Part shown: positions 1 through 12,634 of the stretch, one piece after another
Position numbering within the stretch: the first letter of the stretch is position 1
How the letters are laid out: the number at the start of each line of letters is the position of its first letter
Assembly (NCBI GenBank): GCA_963693305.1
Contig: OY855912.1
Span: 9,713,001 to 9,777,000, forward strand
Reading direction: 5' to 3'
DNA: 64,000 nucleotides
DNA from: Meandrina meandrites
Lineage: Eukaryota; Cnidaria; Anthozoa; Scleractinia; Meandrinidae
The notes under the pieces: generated by a model
What the model saw: only the letters and a program-made list of their open reading frames with translations
What the model was told of the DNA's origin: nothing
Databases searched by the model: none
Made by a program: the position numbers and the translations under genes

Positions 1-1913
1 AACAAAACTACGAGAGAGTTTTATACGGAGAAATTAAAACTTTAAATGGCAATACGTCATCCACTTAATGCAATATATGTTTGACTTTTGACAACAGAAT
101 ATTTTTCAGATATAGGAAAAAGGGTTTTTCCGAGAAACAGATCAAAATGCATAAATTTATAGACGCCATGCCTTGCGTACTCAATATTGATCTGTCAAAA
201 GAAAAACTGAAGCACCTAAACGTGCACGTCTTACTGCGCCCAATGTCAACAATTCTTTCAGTTTGATTGATGAATCAGAACGGCTTACCCTCGAGAGAGT
301 ATTGTGACCACAAGAGTGGATAAGTGTTAGATGAGTGTTTGTCGTACATAAACATATTTTGTTGTCAACTAAAATGCGGTTTAAGCAACCAGTTGACGCC
401 AAAAGTACTAGGACCATCTATCGGCAGAGTGAAATCACGGATAAGCCCGTCTGCACGCGTTTACATTAGTCAAATTCTACGCCCTTGATGTGTGGAGTGT
501 CAAATTTAAAGAACGAGTTTGGTTTCCAAATAATAGTTAATGAGAGTTCATGGTCAGCTCTTACATTTATTCCTTGGGGAGAAGGGTAATTTCACCTTAA
601 GGCCAAAAAAAAGAAAGGGTAACTGCACAAGAGGGAAAATCTCACCTAAAGACCTTTAAAATTTTCGAAAATTAAAGGTGGCACTAAATCCCCTTAACAA
701 TATGTTCGGCTTCTTGGTCAGTTTAGAGGATATTTTATTATACATGCGTATATTTTAAGAAGACCTGTTAAAAGTGTTAAAATAGTTTTAATGATTGTAA
801 AGTGTCATCTCTTTTCTGTATTAACTCTACAACTACTGTTTAGCCTTTGACTTTCAGATCATAACAGAGGGAGTTCATTCACTTGCCCACCGACTCGCAG
901 AAATGTTTCACTTTTTGTCAAAAATATTCAATAATTTACAAGGTCTTAAACATTAGCTTACGGATTTGTGAAACACAATTACAAGAAACTAAAATGTTTT
1001 TAACCTTTCCAGTCCTAAACTCGATTTTTTCATTCTCCACACATTTCTTTTTTACTTTTATTATTAAGAATTGATAGTTCATGAAGAAAATCTCTTGTAG
1101 CTGATTTTTTCTTTTCTCGTCTCCTGTCTCTATTAATTGATGCAACAATATAGCAAGAAGAAACTTAGATTTTAAAGAAGCTAGATCGCTCTTTTAAAAG
1201 ACGACTTTGTCGCATACCAATTGGCCCAGTTGCTCAAAGAGTTCATAACGCTACCACTGCCTGGGTAACTCACTATCAAGTGGATAAGGCAGTTCATTCT
1301 GCTAACATTTATCAACTGGATAGTGATTTTTCCCGTTATTACCTTTTAACAACCGGGACCAGGAATATAAAAGTTAAAACAATGGCTTGTAATCAGCGAA
1401 AAACACGAAAACACGACAGAAATAAAAGGAAAACGGATGGTAAAAACTAAACGAGTCTGACGGAAGCGATTTGCACATCTAACTAAACTAAATATCTTTT
1501 GAGCCAACCTAGCAAGTAAAGCTTATAGAAATTGCACTTCTCATACGCAGCAACCACAAAGAAGCTATGATATGATATTTAAAGTAATTATCTGATGTAC
1601 AAAATGGTTAATACTGAGAACTACGAACAACAAACTTGAAAAAAAAAGACCAACTTTTTTGAGATGCGCTGTTCATGAGGTAGCTCGTTAAATAAATGAA
1701 GGTAATCGTTTTTATCTGGAGCTAGCTAATTAAATAAATAAAGAAAGCACGAAATGGTACAAAAAGCTTGACCTCGTCCCTATAAAGACTCCGGGACTCG
1801 AAGAGTTTATCGTGTAAATGAGTCTTCCAATACTGGCTACTGAATAATTCGTTCAGTTCGTTCAAGACGACATAATAAACAGGACTGTCAATTCACGACT
1901 CACGTGACCATAT
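1..1913. other. No gene seen
   Basis: AT-rich sequence 3' of FBF1, expected to include its 3' UTR at the right end. No AATAAA on the minus strand could be placed with confidence. No repeats or open frames stand out. Confidence 0.5.
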
Positions 1914-2021
1914 TCAGTAAACTGTCGAATTCAGAGAACCGCTGGACTTGAATTTGCTGGTGTCACGTGATCTCTGCAGTCTGTTGAGAAACTGGGCTTC
2001 TTGTTCGAGGAATTCTTCGTC
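1914..2021 (-). CDS. FBF1: FBF1 last coding exon (exon 26)
   Basis: After a pyrimidine-rich acceptor (tttttttttcag) it encodes [20 protein letters not shown] and ends ...SLNSTVY with TGA at 1,914-1,916. The DxxFLExExxFLxxL pattern is the usual FBF1 C-terminus, where a conserved short tail follows. Confidence 0.75.
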   Translation of the reverse strand, partial: DEEFLEQEAQFLNRLQRSRDTSKFKSSGSLNSTVY

Positions 2022-5000
2022 CTGAAAAAAAAATGTTATTAAGTTAGAATTCACTGGAACGTTTAAGTTCAAATGACTTTTGTAAGCAATGCAAGGAACA
2101 CTTTGGCAAACAAGAGCAAATTGAAGCCTGGCGTGCGTTTCTCAAAAGCCCCGAAAACTTCTCGGGCCCGAAAACGGTCCCGTAAAGCCCCCGAAACAGC
2201 TTTCGGGTGTTTCTCAAAGCGCACGAGAAGTTCGAGCCCGAGAAAACACGTCATTTTTTCCCGAAAACTTTACGGGAGCTCTTGAGCTCCCGAAAACCTT
2301 TCTCGGGACTGATTTTATCGCCATAAAATTACATCCCCTAAGTACCTTTTTTGGAAATAAAGTCGGCGAACGCCTTAAATGAAAAGGACGTCAGTGAAGG
2401 ACGTCAGTGAAGGATGTGAGGGAGAAAGAGATCTGGCATAATTCGGTGGTTTAATTGACAAATTTCAAAACAAACTCGGGCGCGCCAAGAATTTTCACTT
2501 CGCGAAGAGAACGCAGCGCGATTTACAAAGGCACTTGATGATCGACTTTTTCCGCCTGAAATTGTTTACAGAAACTGCCAAAATTCATTCAGCATATGAA
2601 CAACAAGTTCGCCAAAGTTCTGAGCGACAATAATAGCGAAGAATTCAACCAAACTTAACTTTACTTGACCAAATTTCAAGGCTCAAAAACAAGATCACGA
2701 AAGTTTATTAGCTCGTGCTTCGTAAATTACAAGCGGGGAATAAGACACAAAAAACACTTTAAGCACTTTCATCAGGCTGCATTTACGTTCAGTAGCCCAT
2801 AGAGGTGAATCAGTGTTAAAAACTAAACGTTGCCAGAACTGTACAAATCGCTGTAGATAAAACTTTGCGGGCGATTTATCAAAAAGTCTTGAATTTGATG
2901 CGTACGTGACGAACCCAACGCAGTGCAACGGTGTCAATTGCAATTTTTGAACCAATCACAGGCTGGAAAATTGAAGCTCGCGCTATTCCTTGCGTTACAT
3001 TTCCCGAAAACATCCCCGAAAATCTCGGGAGAAAATCGGGCGCTTTGAGAAACGCTTTCCGGAACCCGAGAAACGCGCCCGAAAACAGCCCCGAAAAGTT
3101 TTCGGGCCCGAGAAGTTTTCGGGTCTTTTGAGAAACGCACGCCAGGTCTTGGTATAGATCAGTGGACTTAAAAAAGACTTTAAGGTGGCTCAGAACAGTT
3201 TCCTGCATTTTTCAACACCTCAATTCTGACGGATCAATGCCAAAAGTCTTTTTCAGTTGACCCAACAATTATGGTATCAAACAGATGCCCAATGGCCGGT
3301 AAACAAGTTATGGCTATTTTTTGGACATTGCAAGTTACCATAGCAACAGTATAACCTGTTAAAAACAGCCTTAATTCTGGCTTTAAGTGCTTATAACTCG
3401 AAAACAAGTACGGTGACCCCCATTTTTTATTATCGAATTGTAATCAACAGTACAAGATGCAACTTTCTGCAAAGTTTCAAAAAAATCTGCACATGGCGTT
3501 CAGAGCCACCTTAAATTTACGAAAATTTAAGGTGGCTCTGAACCCCATGTGCAGATTTTTTTAAAACTTTGCCAAAAGTTGCATCTTGTCTTGCTGATCA
3601 AAATTTCGTAATAAAAAATGGGGGTCACCGGGCTCGTTTTTGAGTTAGAAGCACTTAAAGCTAAAATTAAGGGTGTTTTTAACAGGTTGTAGTGTTGCTA
3701 TGGTAACATATTGTGTAATGAAAAAGACAACAACGTGTTCACCAATCACTAATCATTTGTTTGACACCATGATTGTAGCATCAACTGATTAAGAGTGGTT
3801 ATAATGACCAATCGAAATCTAAGTCTTGGAAAGTGTTGGAAACGGTAGCCAGCCACCTTAAAATGCATTTCAAAGTTTGTTTATTTTAGTTCATCAAGGA
3901 CAACACGTATCACAGTATGATACCTCAGTAGTATAGCGTTTGCACCAGAATCGCAGAAGTTCATAAGCTCAAATCTCGTCTGAGCCTGAGTCTTGTTTGA
4001 AAGTTGAAATATAACTGTAAAGGTGTCATCTTTTTCGTTATTTCCGCTGCAGTTCGCACACACACACATATTTTTTCATATATTCACCATCTCAAACATT
4101 ACCTTTTCTTTGTCGTGGGACCACTTCCGAAGCGTTCTTTTTAACTCAAGACTATTAACCAACAAGTCGGGAGTTCCAGGAGTAGAAATTGGCAGGGAGA
4201 GATGGGAAAGGACTGATGTATCCACTGCGGGCGAATCTGTGAATGTAAAATTCAGCAACAGTAGTAACATAAATGATACCCCAACTACAGCTACAGGGTA
4301 TAACAACCTATTTATCCAGCGCCTCTCTCCCTTTACAACTGGGCAACAACAACAACATTAACAAACAAACAAAACTAAATGGAAAAACAAAAAAACATTG
4401 AACAAGTGAAGAAGGAATGAGGCAACTGTGGCCATACTCTTCGTAAGAGAATGAATTCGAAAAAAAAACATGTATGAGTAAGTGTAGTCCTCGTAGTTTG
4501 TCTCAACAATTTTTGTCCAAGATTTTGCAGCTCACGTAATTTTTGTTGATCAAAAAAATAACAAGGGAATATTGTTATAGTGATGAAATTTCAGCTGAAC
4601 ATTAAAACATAGACCATGATCCTGATACAAACTTGACTTTTGTCAGCTTGACAGAAATCTTGATAATCTCACTGCAGTCGGTCTGTTTCTATTTGTATAG
4701 TTTTGATCATTTCTATACATTTTTGCATTCCTAGTAATACATTCATTAAAACGTTTTTCTACAGTTTCAAACCACAATTCAAGATTTGTTTGTGCGTTTT
4801 AGAATTGCCTAAAATAAAGCTAGCGACTTAACACTTTTATAAGTAAAATGACTTGGACCAAGTGAAATAAATGACTTGGAAACGCTTCTTCAGTTTACTA
4901 AATGAGCTACGTCACGGGGATTTTGCGGATTTTTGGTCTAAACTGTTCTGAAATTAGTGGTAGGCAACCTAGCCCATGAAAAACATTATCTTTGAACATT

Positions 5001-8000
5001 TAAAGGAAGATATAGCCTTAATTTGCGGAGAGAAATCAAACCACGGCTATAAATATCGAGTTTTGAAGACGCACGGAAACATCTTGAAAAGCTTAGCCTC
5101 AATTTTTCAAGTTGTAATCCATTTCCATGCTAGCAATGCGCAGCCAAAGACACTTGTTAACAGTTTCAGTGCTTTAATATATCAATCGTTAATAAAAGCG
5201 GACCATTATTTTTAGGTTTCCTAAGACAAAAATATATGTCTTGGCTGTTAAAAAATTGTTAAAATTACTGAAACACGTTTGGTTGTCTGCCAGTCTTCCA
5301 CACTTACGCAGCACAGGGGAACTACAAGATTCCAAAACGAACGTGCAACAGATCTTATCCGTCCGTTTCTAAAATGGGAAATCGGAAATCCCCCTTTATC
5401 ATTCAGTGTGCACAGGACAAAGCTGGCGGTAATCCCAGCTGAACCACAAACGGAAAATGGCGGAAATTATTTCACTAATTTAATCATCGCGCTAAAGGGA
5501 AAAATATACTCATCACGTTTATCTGTGTGCTAAGTAGGTTTTAATAAAGTTGGAATCAGTCGAGAGACACAGAGTCTGTCTTGCAAGTCCAACAAACACT
5601 TATCAACCTCCGGTATCTGAAGCATTGATAATTTACGGGGACTGAACGCTAACAAGAGCTGTTGTTTCAGTGTTATGTACTGGAAACGTTTAACTCTTAT
5701 CTTAAAGAAACGGTATACGATACACCAATTGTGGACAGTATCCTCTGTCAATTTCCCTATGGAACCGAAAAATCCCAGAAAAACTGGATTGTGAATATTC
5801 TTGATTATATTTTGCACAATCCAAGAAGAAATGTGGTTCGAGTTATCACCAGCACAGCATCTCTGGTCAGTCATCTATACCTGGTGTTTATTCTTCAAAC
5901 CCTTTGTCTATCTGTTAGAACACTGTTAACATATTTAACCGTGTCTTTCTTCCTCCCCGTGCCACACTTTGAAATTTTGCAAAACAAAACGAAATGGATA
6001 AAAGCGCGCGCCCCTTCCGCTATCAAACAATTAAGTGGCTGTAATATGGGCGAGTTCTGTATAATTGTGGCAATGCCTGTAGCCTGCTACTAACGCAGAC
6101 CGTTTTTATGTTCGCCGCGCAATCTTTCCTGTGAAAGATTCGAAGATTGCGTGACGAGACAAAACACTGTGGAAGCCTTTCCTAGCAGAAATGGGCTTTT
6201 TGCCACTAACGGTCTCATGGTACAAAATAACACCTTGCTGGAGGGCAAGCTCTGCTCTGGGACATTCAAAACAAAGAGAAGTCAAGCATGGCTGGTCGAA
6301 GTTGCCTTGTTTTGAATGTCCCAGCGCGTTTCTTGCCCTCCAGCAAGGTGTTATCTTGCACCATGTGATCGTTATCTGCAAAGGACCCAATAGGTACAAT
6401 GTAGTAAACTCTACTTTCAATTTTGTGACTAGCTGATCTAGTATATCTTTACCTGTAGCATGCATCTGTTCTGCTGGACCTGTTCGCCTTCCCTCACACT
6501 GCCAGCACCGCCCTGTCTGCTTATCCTTCTCCAACAGACGCCGCTCATGCGCGATAGCAAGACGATCCTATCAACATAAAGAATCACTAAGCAACAAAAA
6601 GAAATAAAACCAAAGGGAGAAAAGCGCGAGGAAAACAAAGAAAGAAATAGGGAAAGGAAGGGGGAGTTATTAGCATAATAAGTTAATTAGCGTAATCTAT
6701 CAATCTATCTGTCTATTACCATTTTAGGATAAACACTCCCTTGTAGTGTACCTGTAGGGGTGGGCGGGGGAAGAGGGGGGGGGGGGGGGGGGGGGGGCAA
6801 GGGCAAGACACAACCATTCCAATAAACCTAATAGACAAAATCTATTTACTTGAGAATTTGAGCTAAGACCTCAACATTCTTTATGCATGAAGTTTGTATT
6901 GCTAGCAAAACTTAGTCTTTTAGTTTGGTTCTTAATCGTTTAGTTTTTACATTTGCGGGAGTGGGGCTATAGCCACGACACGGAGGGGTCATAAAGAGAC
7001 CATTATATCTTTCGTGGAATGATATGTCCTTTCCGAGTGCAGTAGTTCTTCCACAAGATAACGATACCTGCGCCAGCTGTCGTTCTTTTTCTTGTATCAC
7101 AAGAAACATTCCTTCAGCTTCAGCTCGCTGAGCCTCGGCGTTCACTCGCACGCGTTCCGCTAGTTCCAGGGCTTGCTCGCCCTCATCACGCGCCCGACCA
7201 GCATCCTGGGAAAAAGAGCAAACACTTAGCTGTTGGCATCAAAAGTAAGTTGTAGCTAATCAGAATCTATAGCCGAACTGACACATTCCCAAACATATCA
7301 GCAAGGGCGTCGAAATAAATAAAAAGTGAAAATGCCGTGTTTGGTCAAAATGCAGTCTCTGAAATCCGATTTATCATTTTTATCATTTCTATCATTTCTA
7401 TCATTTCTATCATTTTTATCATTTCTATCATTTCGGAGACATCCTCGGAGACCGAAGGGCAATTAGTCGGGGCGAAACGAAAGTGACTCTGAAGTTACTG
7501 TTCGTCGATTGGGCAGAATAATACAAAGGATTTTTTCTGCTCAATCAGGAGCCAGCATTCGCAGAGCCGTTTGGAAATGGTCTGGAAAGATTCGTTACCC
7601 AGGGGCTCTTCCCACTCTTCCTGAAAACTTTCGCCGCTACGATTTTTGCCCGGTTTACTTCGTTTCGCCCCGACTAACTGCTTCTGGGTCTCCGAGGATG
7701 TTTCGGAGAGGGTGTAGGGGCAAATATGTATAATTTTCGGATATTATTCGCAGACTTACTCGAAGACCATTGATCGTAGCACAGGCACTAAAAGATTGAA
7801 GTTACTTACCGAACAGAGTTCGTCAATCTCTCGTGATCTCTTCTGTACTTCAAGGCCTAGCTTTCCTATTCTGTCCCTTTCCTCGTCAAATCCACTCCGC
7901 TGACGCTCAAACTCAAGTTTCTCTCGCCTCAGTCTCTCCTCTTCCTGCTTCAACTGAGCCTCCCGCACACTAAGGGCAGCGGTGTCTTCTTTAATCTTTA

Positions 8001-11000
8001 CCGCAGTGGCTCCCAGGTCAGCCTCGGCCTAAATGTACAGCAAAAGAAATAAAATAAGACAATACAGGAACTACAACTTGAGGTAAAGAAAGAAAGTAAC
8101 TGAAAACTAGGCACGCGCTTCTGCCACACAGAGAAAGAAGGAACTGTTCTAAATTACAGTGGTTTTTTAAAATGACTCGAGTTAGGACATAGCGTAAGTC
8201 CCGTGAAAACTAACAATTGAAAGCAGTTTGAAAAATTAACTGTCCGTCGAGATTTGAAATTCCCAGTTCGTGTTAGAAAAATTGAGAAAGCTACGTATCT
8301 CTCCCTCTAAAACAACAGCTATAATGAGCTAATAACAAGCTCTCACTAGTATATAAAAAATCGGAGCCAATGCGGTACAAGTTTGGCTCTAACATAATCC
8401 GTTTCCAGATAATTTTAACAAGATAACTGAAATTTTTACCTGCACGCTCGTCTCAGTCTTCAACTTCTCTCTACTGATGAGGTCTCTGTGAGCCGAGGAG
8501 AGCTGGGCACGTTCTGTAGCCAGCGACCGCCGTTCTTCTTGGATTTGACTCATGGTGGCCCTCTGTTCTCGCACCAGATCATCACGGGCGCGCTGTACCT
8601 GAAAAGAATGAAAACAACGCACACTGGGTTAGGGTATTACTGATAAACAGAAAGGTTTTTAACGTGGTATCTCATGCTATCGTCGTCTCTGTGATTTTAG
8701 GTCGGTTTTAGTAGTACGACTACAATGGAACTACGTTCGCGCATCGTTAATCCCCAACGGTTTTTGTTTTGGTCGAGTAGAGAGTAAATGCCTGTGTACA
8801 AATTACAGTCGAAACGCCACTTACGGCCACTTTTCTACAACGAACAGTTAATTTTGGCCCAGGGAGGCCGTTGTAGAGAAGATTAACTGCAATCTCGGCC
8901 TCGCCACTATTTTTTTCCCCGTGGGGGGGGGGGGGGGGGGACTCCCAAATGAAATGGACGGAGATGTCCGTCGTCTCGCTTAAGGGTGTAAATTGCGGAT
9001 TTTGGTCTCACTTAGGGTGTTTAGGACAGTATTTTTTTAGTCGACAAAAACAAAAAGATATAAGAAAACGGCGTCAAACTGTGTTAACGGTCTAGACTGA
9101 TCAGGCATTAAAAATGGCATCATTTAGGGGTCTCAAAAGCTTGAGCCACGCACAGATTGGTCTTCTTTCAAATTTTCCGACGAGTACCATCGTCCCTTTA
9201 ATATGGGAGCTTCCAACCCCCCTCCCCCGGGATTTTGCCATCGCGGGAGATAAACCGCTAGGTACACAGTTAAATTAACTGAAAACGAGCAGCAACTATG
9301 AAAATGGATCGTGTCATGCGGCATAGTGATCACTGTAAATAACAGCCAATAAGAGAACACCTTTAACCATTGCTGTCCCATTCTCAAAGTAGTACATTTT
9401 TTTTAGTGTCAGTTCTGAGAATTTCGCAGTACATCAAGGCAACATCTCCAACTTGATGTCTTTCTTTATTCTCGTCCCTTGTATACATGAAAACGTATTG
9501 ATATTATGAGGAGAAGTTGGATTCTGATCACTCACCTCAGCCCTTTGTGAAGAGAGTTGTTCCATTGTGATTCGCCGCTCGTCTTCAAGCGCTGCCTGAA
9601 GAGCTTTCAGTCGAGATTCCTCTTGAGACAAACGCCATCTCTCTTGATCAACCTGACGAGACTGTTCGCGCATGTGCAGTTCCATCTTAGCGACCAGGCC
9701 TGTAAAGTTAGTTGGTGATTATAAGATAGTGCACGACGAAGTGTTACCGACAATCTCAGCTATTTACAATTGAGTATTTATGGGATTGGAAACACTTTGT
9801 AGGGAGGCAAACTGAAAAAATGCAAATGAAAAGGATCGATTGACAAAAGAAAACAACCTCAGGGTATACTCAAGTAAAACAATGACAGGGGAATGGGAAG
9901 CGAAGCCTTCAGTTATAATCCTCAATAACACCACAAAGTCGTTGATCTTAAACTAAACAACAAATCGATAATGGAGAAGCAGTGTTCAAGTGTGATCATT
10001 TACGGACAAATATGGTGAAAAACAGACATCAGAAGAGAACGTTCTGTTTAGGTGACTTCACACTGACAGAATCAGCATAGACTGACTCTGCAACGCCAGT
10101 AGAGCAAACGACAAATTTGACTTGCCTTGTAACCTGGTCCTCTCCTCGTCATTTTCAGACTGCTGCCTATGTAACCTTTCCTGTAATTGTTTCAGGTACT
10201 CGTCCCGGGCCCTGGCGGAGAGTTCACGCTCTTCCAGACCAGTCTTATGGGTGACCTCGATCTTTTGTCGCAAGTCGCTCACTTCTCGAGTCGAGTTAAG
10301 CACTTGATCCATGAGGGACTGGAGCGACTTGGTGTGAGCATGCGCGCTGGTAGCCGCTGACACCTCCTGTTCTTTGAGCCTTCTCAGATGCGCGATTTCT
10401 TCTTCATGCTCTGCGCGAAACTGTTCTAACGCTCGCCGATGAAGATCTTTTAGAGTTGCAATCTCGTTGTTTTTCGCTGTCTCTAGAATTGAAAGTTTTC
10501 GGTTGTGTGATGATTGCAAGTCAGCTTTTTCGGTTTCCAAGTTTTTCAGCTTCTCGCTGTTTTGCTTGATGATCAGGTCGGTCTCGTCTTTCAGTCTTTG
10601 TTCGCGGCGTTGGTAAGAGTCCTCCAAAGTCTTTAAGTGAGATCTTGTTGACAAAATGAAAGTCAAACAGTTGGTCAAAAAAACATGAAACACACAGGTA
10701 CGCATCTAATATACAACATTTCCGGGGTCAAACAATGTACTTGTTGTATCGTTGTCAACAGATATTGCAGGAGCCAGCACGTTCCATTTCGTTCATTATT
10801 GGAAAAAAGTGTTCTTTAATCGTTCAACTTTATATAATGCCTGGTTTAAAGTTGATTGACTTAACATTTGCCTTAATGAAACCAACCGGCAAACCTATTT
10901 TATTAAGGGATAAGCTCCTGTGCGAAATCCAGGCTTCCAGTCTTCTCAATAGAAATACTCCAGTCAAATCAATTTGAGCCGAATTACAAATACTGAAACT

Positions 11001-12574
11001 TTATGATAGGCTTTCATAAAGTTTCAGTATTTGTAATTGGATAGGCGCTGCAGGATTTGTGCATAAATAACCCAAAACGAGATGTGAAAACGTGAGCACT
11101 CGACTGCAGGGTTGAATTACAATTTCCTTACTTGTGAGAAGTATCGATATTAGCCAGTTCATCCTTGTGCCTTGTTTTCAGTGCCTCTATTGTGGCCAAC
11201 AATTGTTCTCGCTCAAGTTCTAAACGGCGAACCTAGAAAAAAAGTAACATTTACCTATAAACATTTGTAAAACAGGTCAACAAAGCCAAGGTATAAAAGC
11301 CCTTAGAATATAAACACGACGCCATGCAGACGGGAGCCAGCCGGGTTATGATCCGCCATAATGTACCAGTACATATTTCAACTTGACATATAGTGCCGTT
11401 TTCAATTGTGTAGTGAAACCAAAACCAAAACAATTTAAATGGAAATAACATGGAACGCACTCAACATAAACCAATAAGAGCTCGTAGTAAATACACGTAA
11501 CAGGCGTGAAGCACGGGAAAGCGCGCGTGACCAAGTCACCTTTGGCTTTGGGTTGGCATCTGATTGGTTGAGAATGTGGCGCGAGTTTTTTTTTAACCAA
11601 TCACAGAGCATAGTAAAGCAAACCTAGTGCTACTACGGATGGCTTTCGACATTAACAAGAAATCCATGGTAATCAGAAACGTGAATTAAAGATAAAAATC
11701 CCACCTTTCCTTCTAGCTCTGACACTTTACTTGTGGCGTCCAAATCTTTCTTTTGTCTGACACCCTCCATCTCCTGTACTTTCTTCATCAGTTCCTTCAG
11801 TTCTTCCTCCAGTCGCGTCTTCTGTTGTTCGTGGTGTTCATTTGCCACCTCGTACTCAATCAATCGACTTTGCTGCAACTCACTTTCTACTTTCAATTTC
11901 GTCATCTCAAGTCTTTCCAAAGACGACGGTTGAGGGACCTGTGACGACGGTTGAAATGCAGCAGGAGACTGGTACTGCAGCTGGTAGGGAAGGGTCTGGG
12001 GCGGGGTCTGACCGGCAGACGAAGCGAATGGAGCGGACTGGTACTGGGAACTGGGAAGTGGCTGCTGAGGATACGACTGGTGGGTGTATTGTTGGGCTGT
12101 CACGTGCGGTGGAATGTTAGCCTGAGGGGGGATGGGTTGGGTTTGGGTTGTATATGGTGGCTGCGATGAATATTGCTGTGGGCGGGGAGGCCCGGGTTGT
12201 AATGGAATTGACTCAGGGGGTGGTACATGCGGTATTGCAGCAGGCGATGAAGGTGGATGAACAACGTTAGCTTGAGTGGGAGGATCTCGTGCTTGAGGTC
12301 TATCAACCGGTTTCTGTTCGGTTGCAAGTCTCGCATTATCTTGATTGATAGATGCTTGGCGTTTATCTCGCATACCTCCCTGTCTAATATCCTCGTTATC
12401 TAGGGGACCCCCCTGACCAGCTGTCTGCTGCGGCCTATCCAGGGGACCCCCCTCACTGGGAGAAGGATCTGATTTATCCAGCGAGGTCTGCGGACTCGCC
12501 TGATCACGCCACCGTCTTCCTCTCCTGGGACTGCCTCCTGGTGACTCCCATGGGAACAAAGACGACCTGGATAA

Positions 12575-12634
<60 letters not shown>

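Noticed and set aside
4023..4361. Plus-strand 112-codon open frame
   Set aside because: Its length comes from low-complexity Thr/Asn/Gln codons; the opposite strand has the better exon structure with splice sites.
6106..6534. 142-codon open frame over the 6.2-kb hairpin
   Set aside because: It reads through the two arms of an inverted-repeat element and overlaps FBF1 exon 25 in its first part; the symmetric peptide reflects the hairpin.
11733..12336. Long open frames opposite FBF1 exon 18 on the plus strand and in another minus frame
   Set aside because: Shadows of the Pro/Gln-rich coding sequence; low-complexity DNA keeps several frames open.
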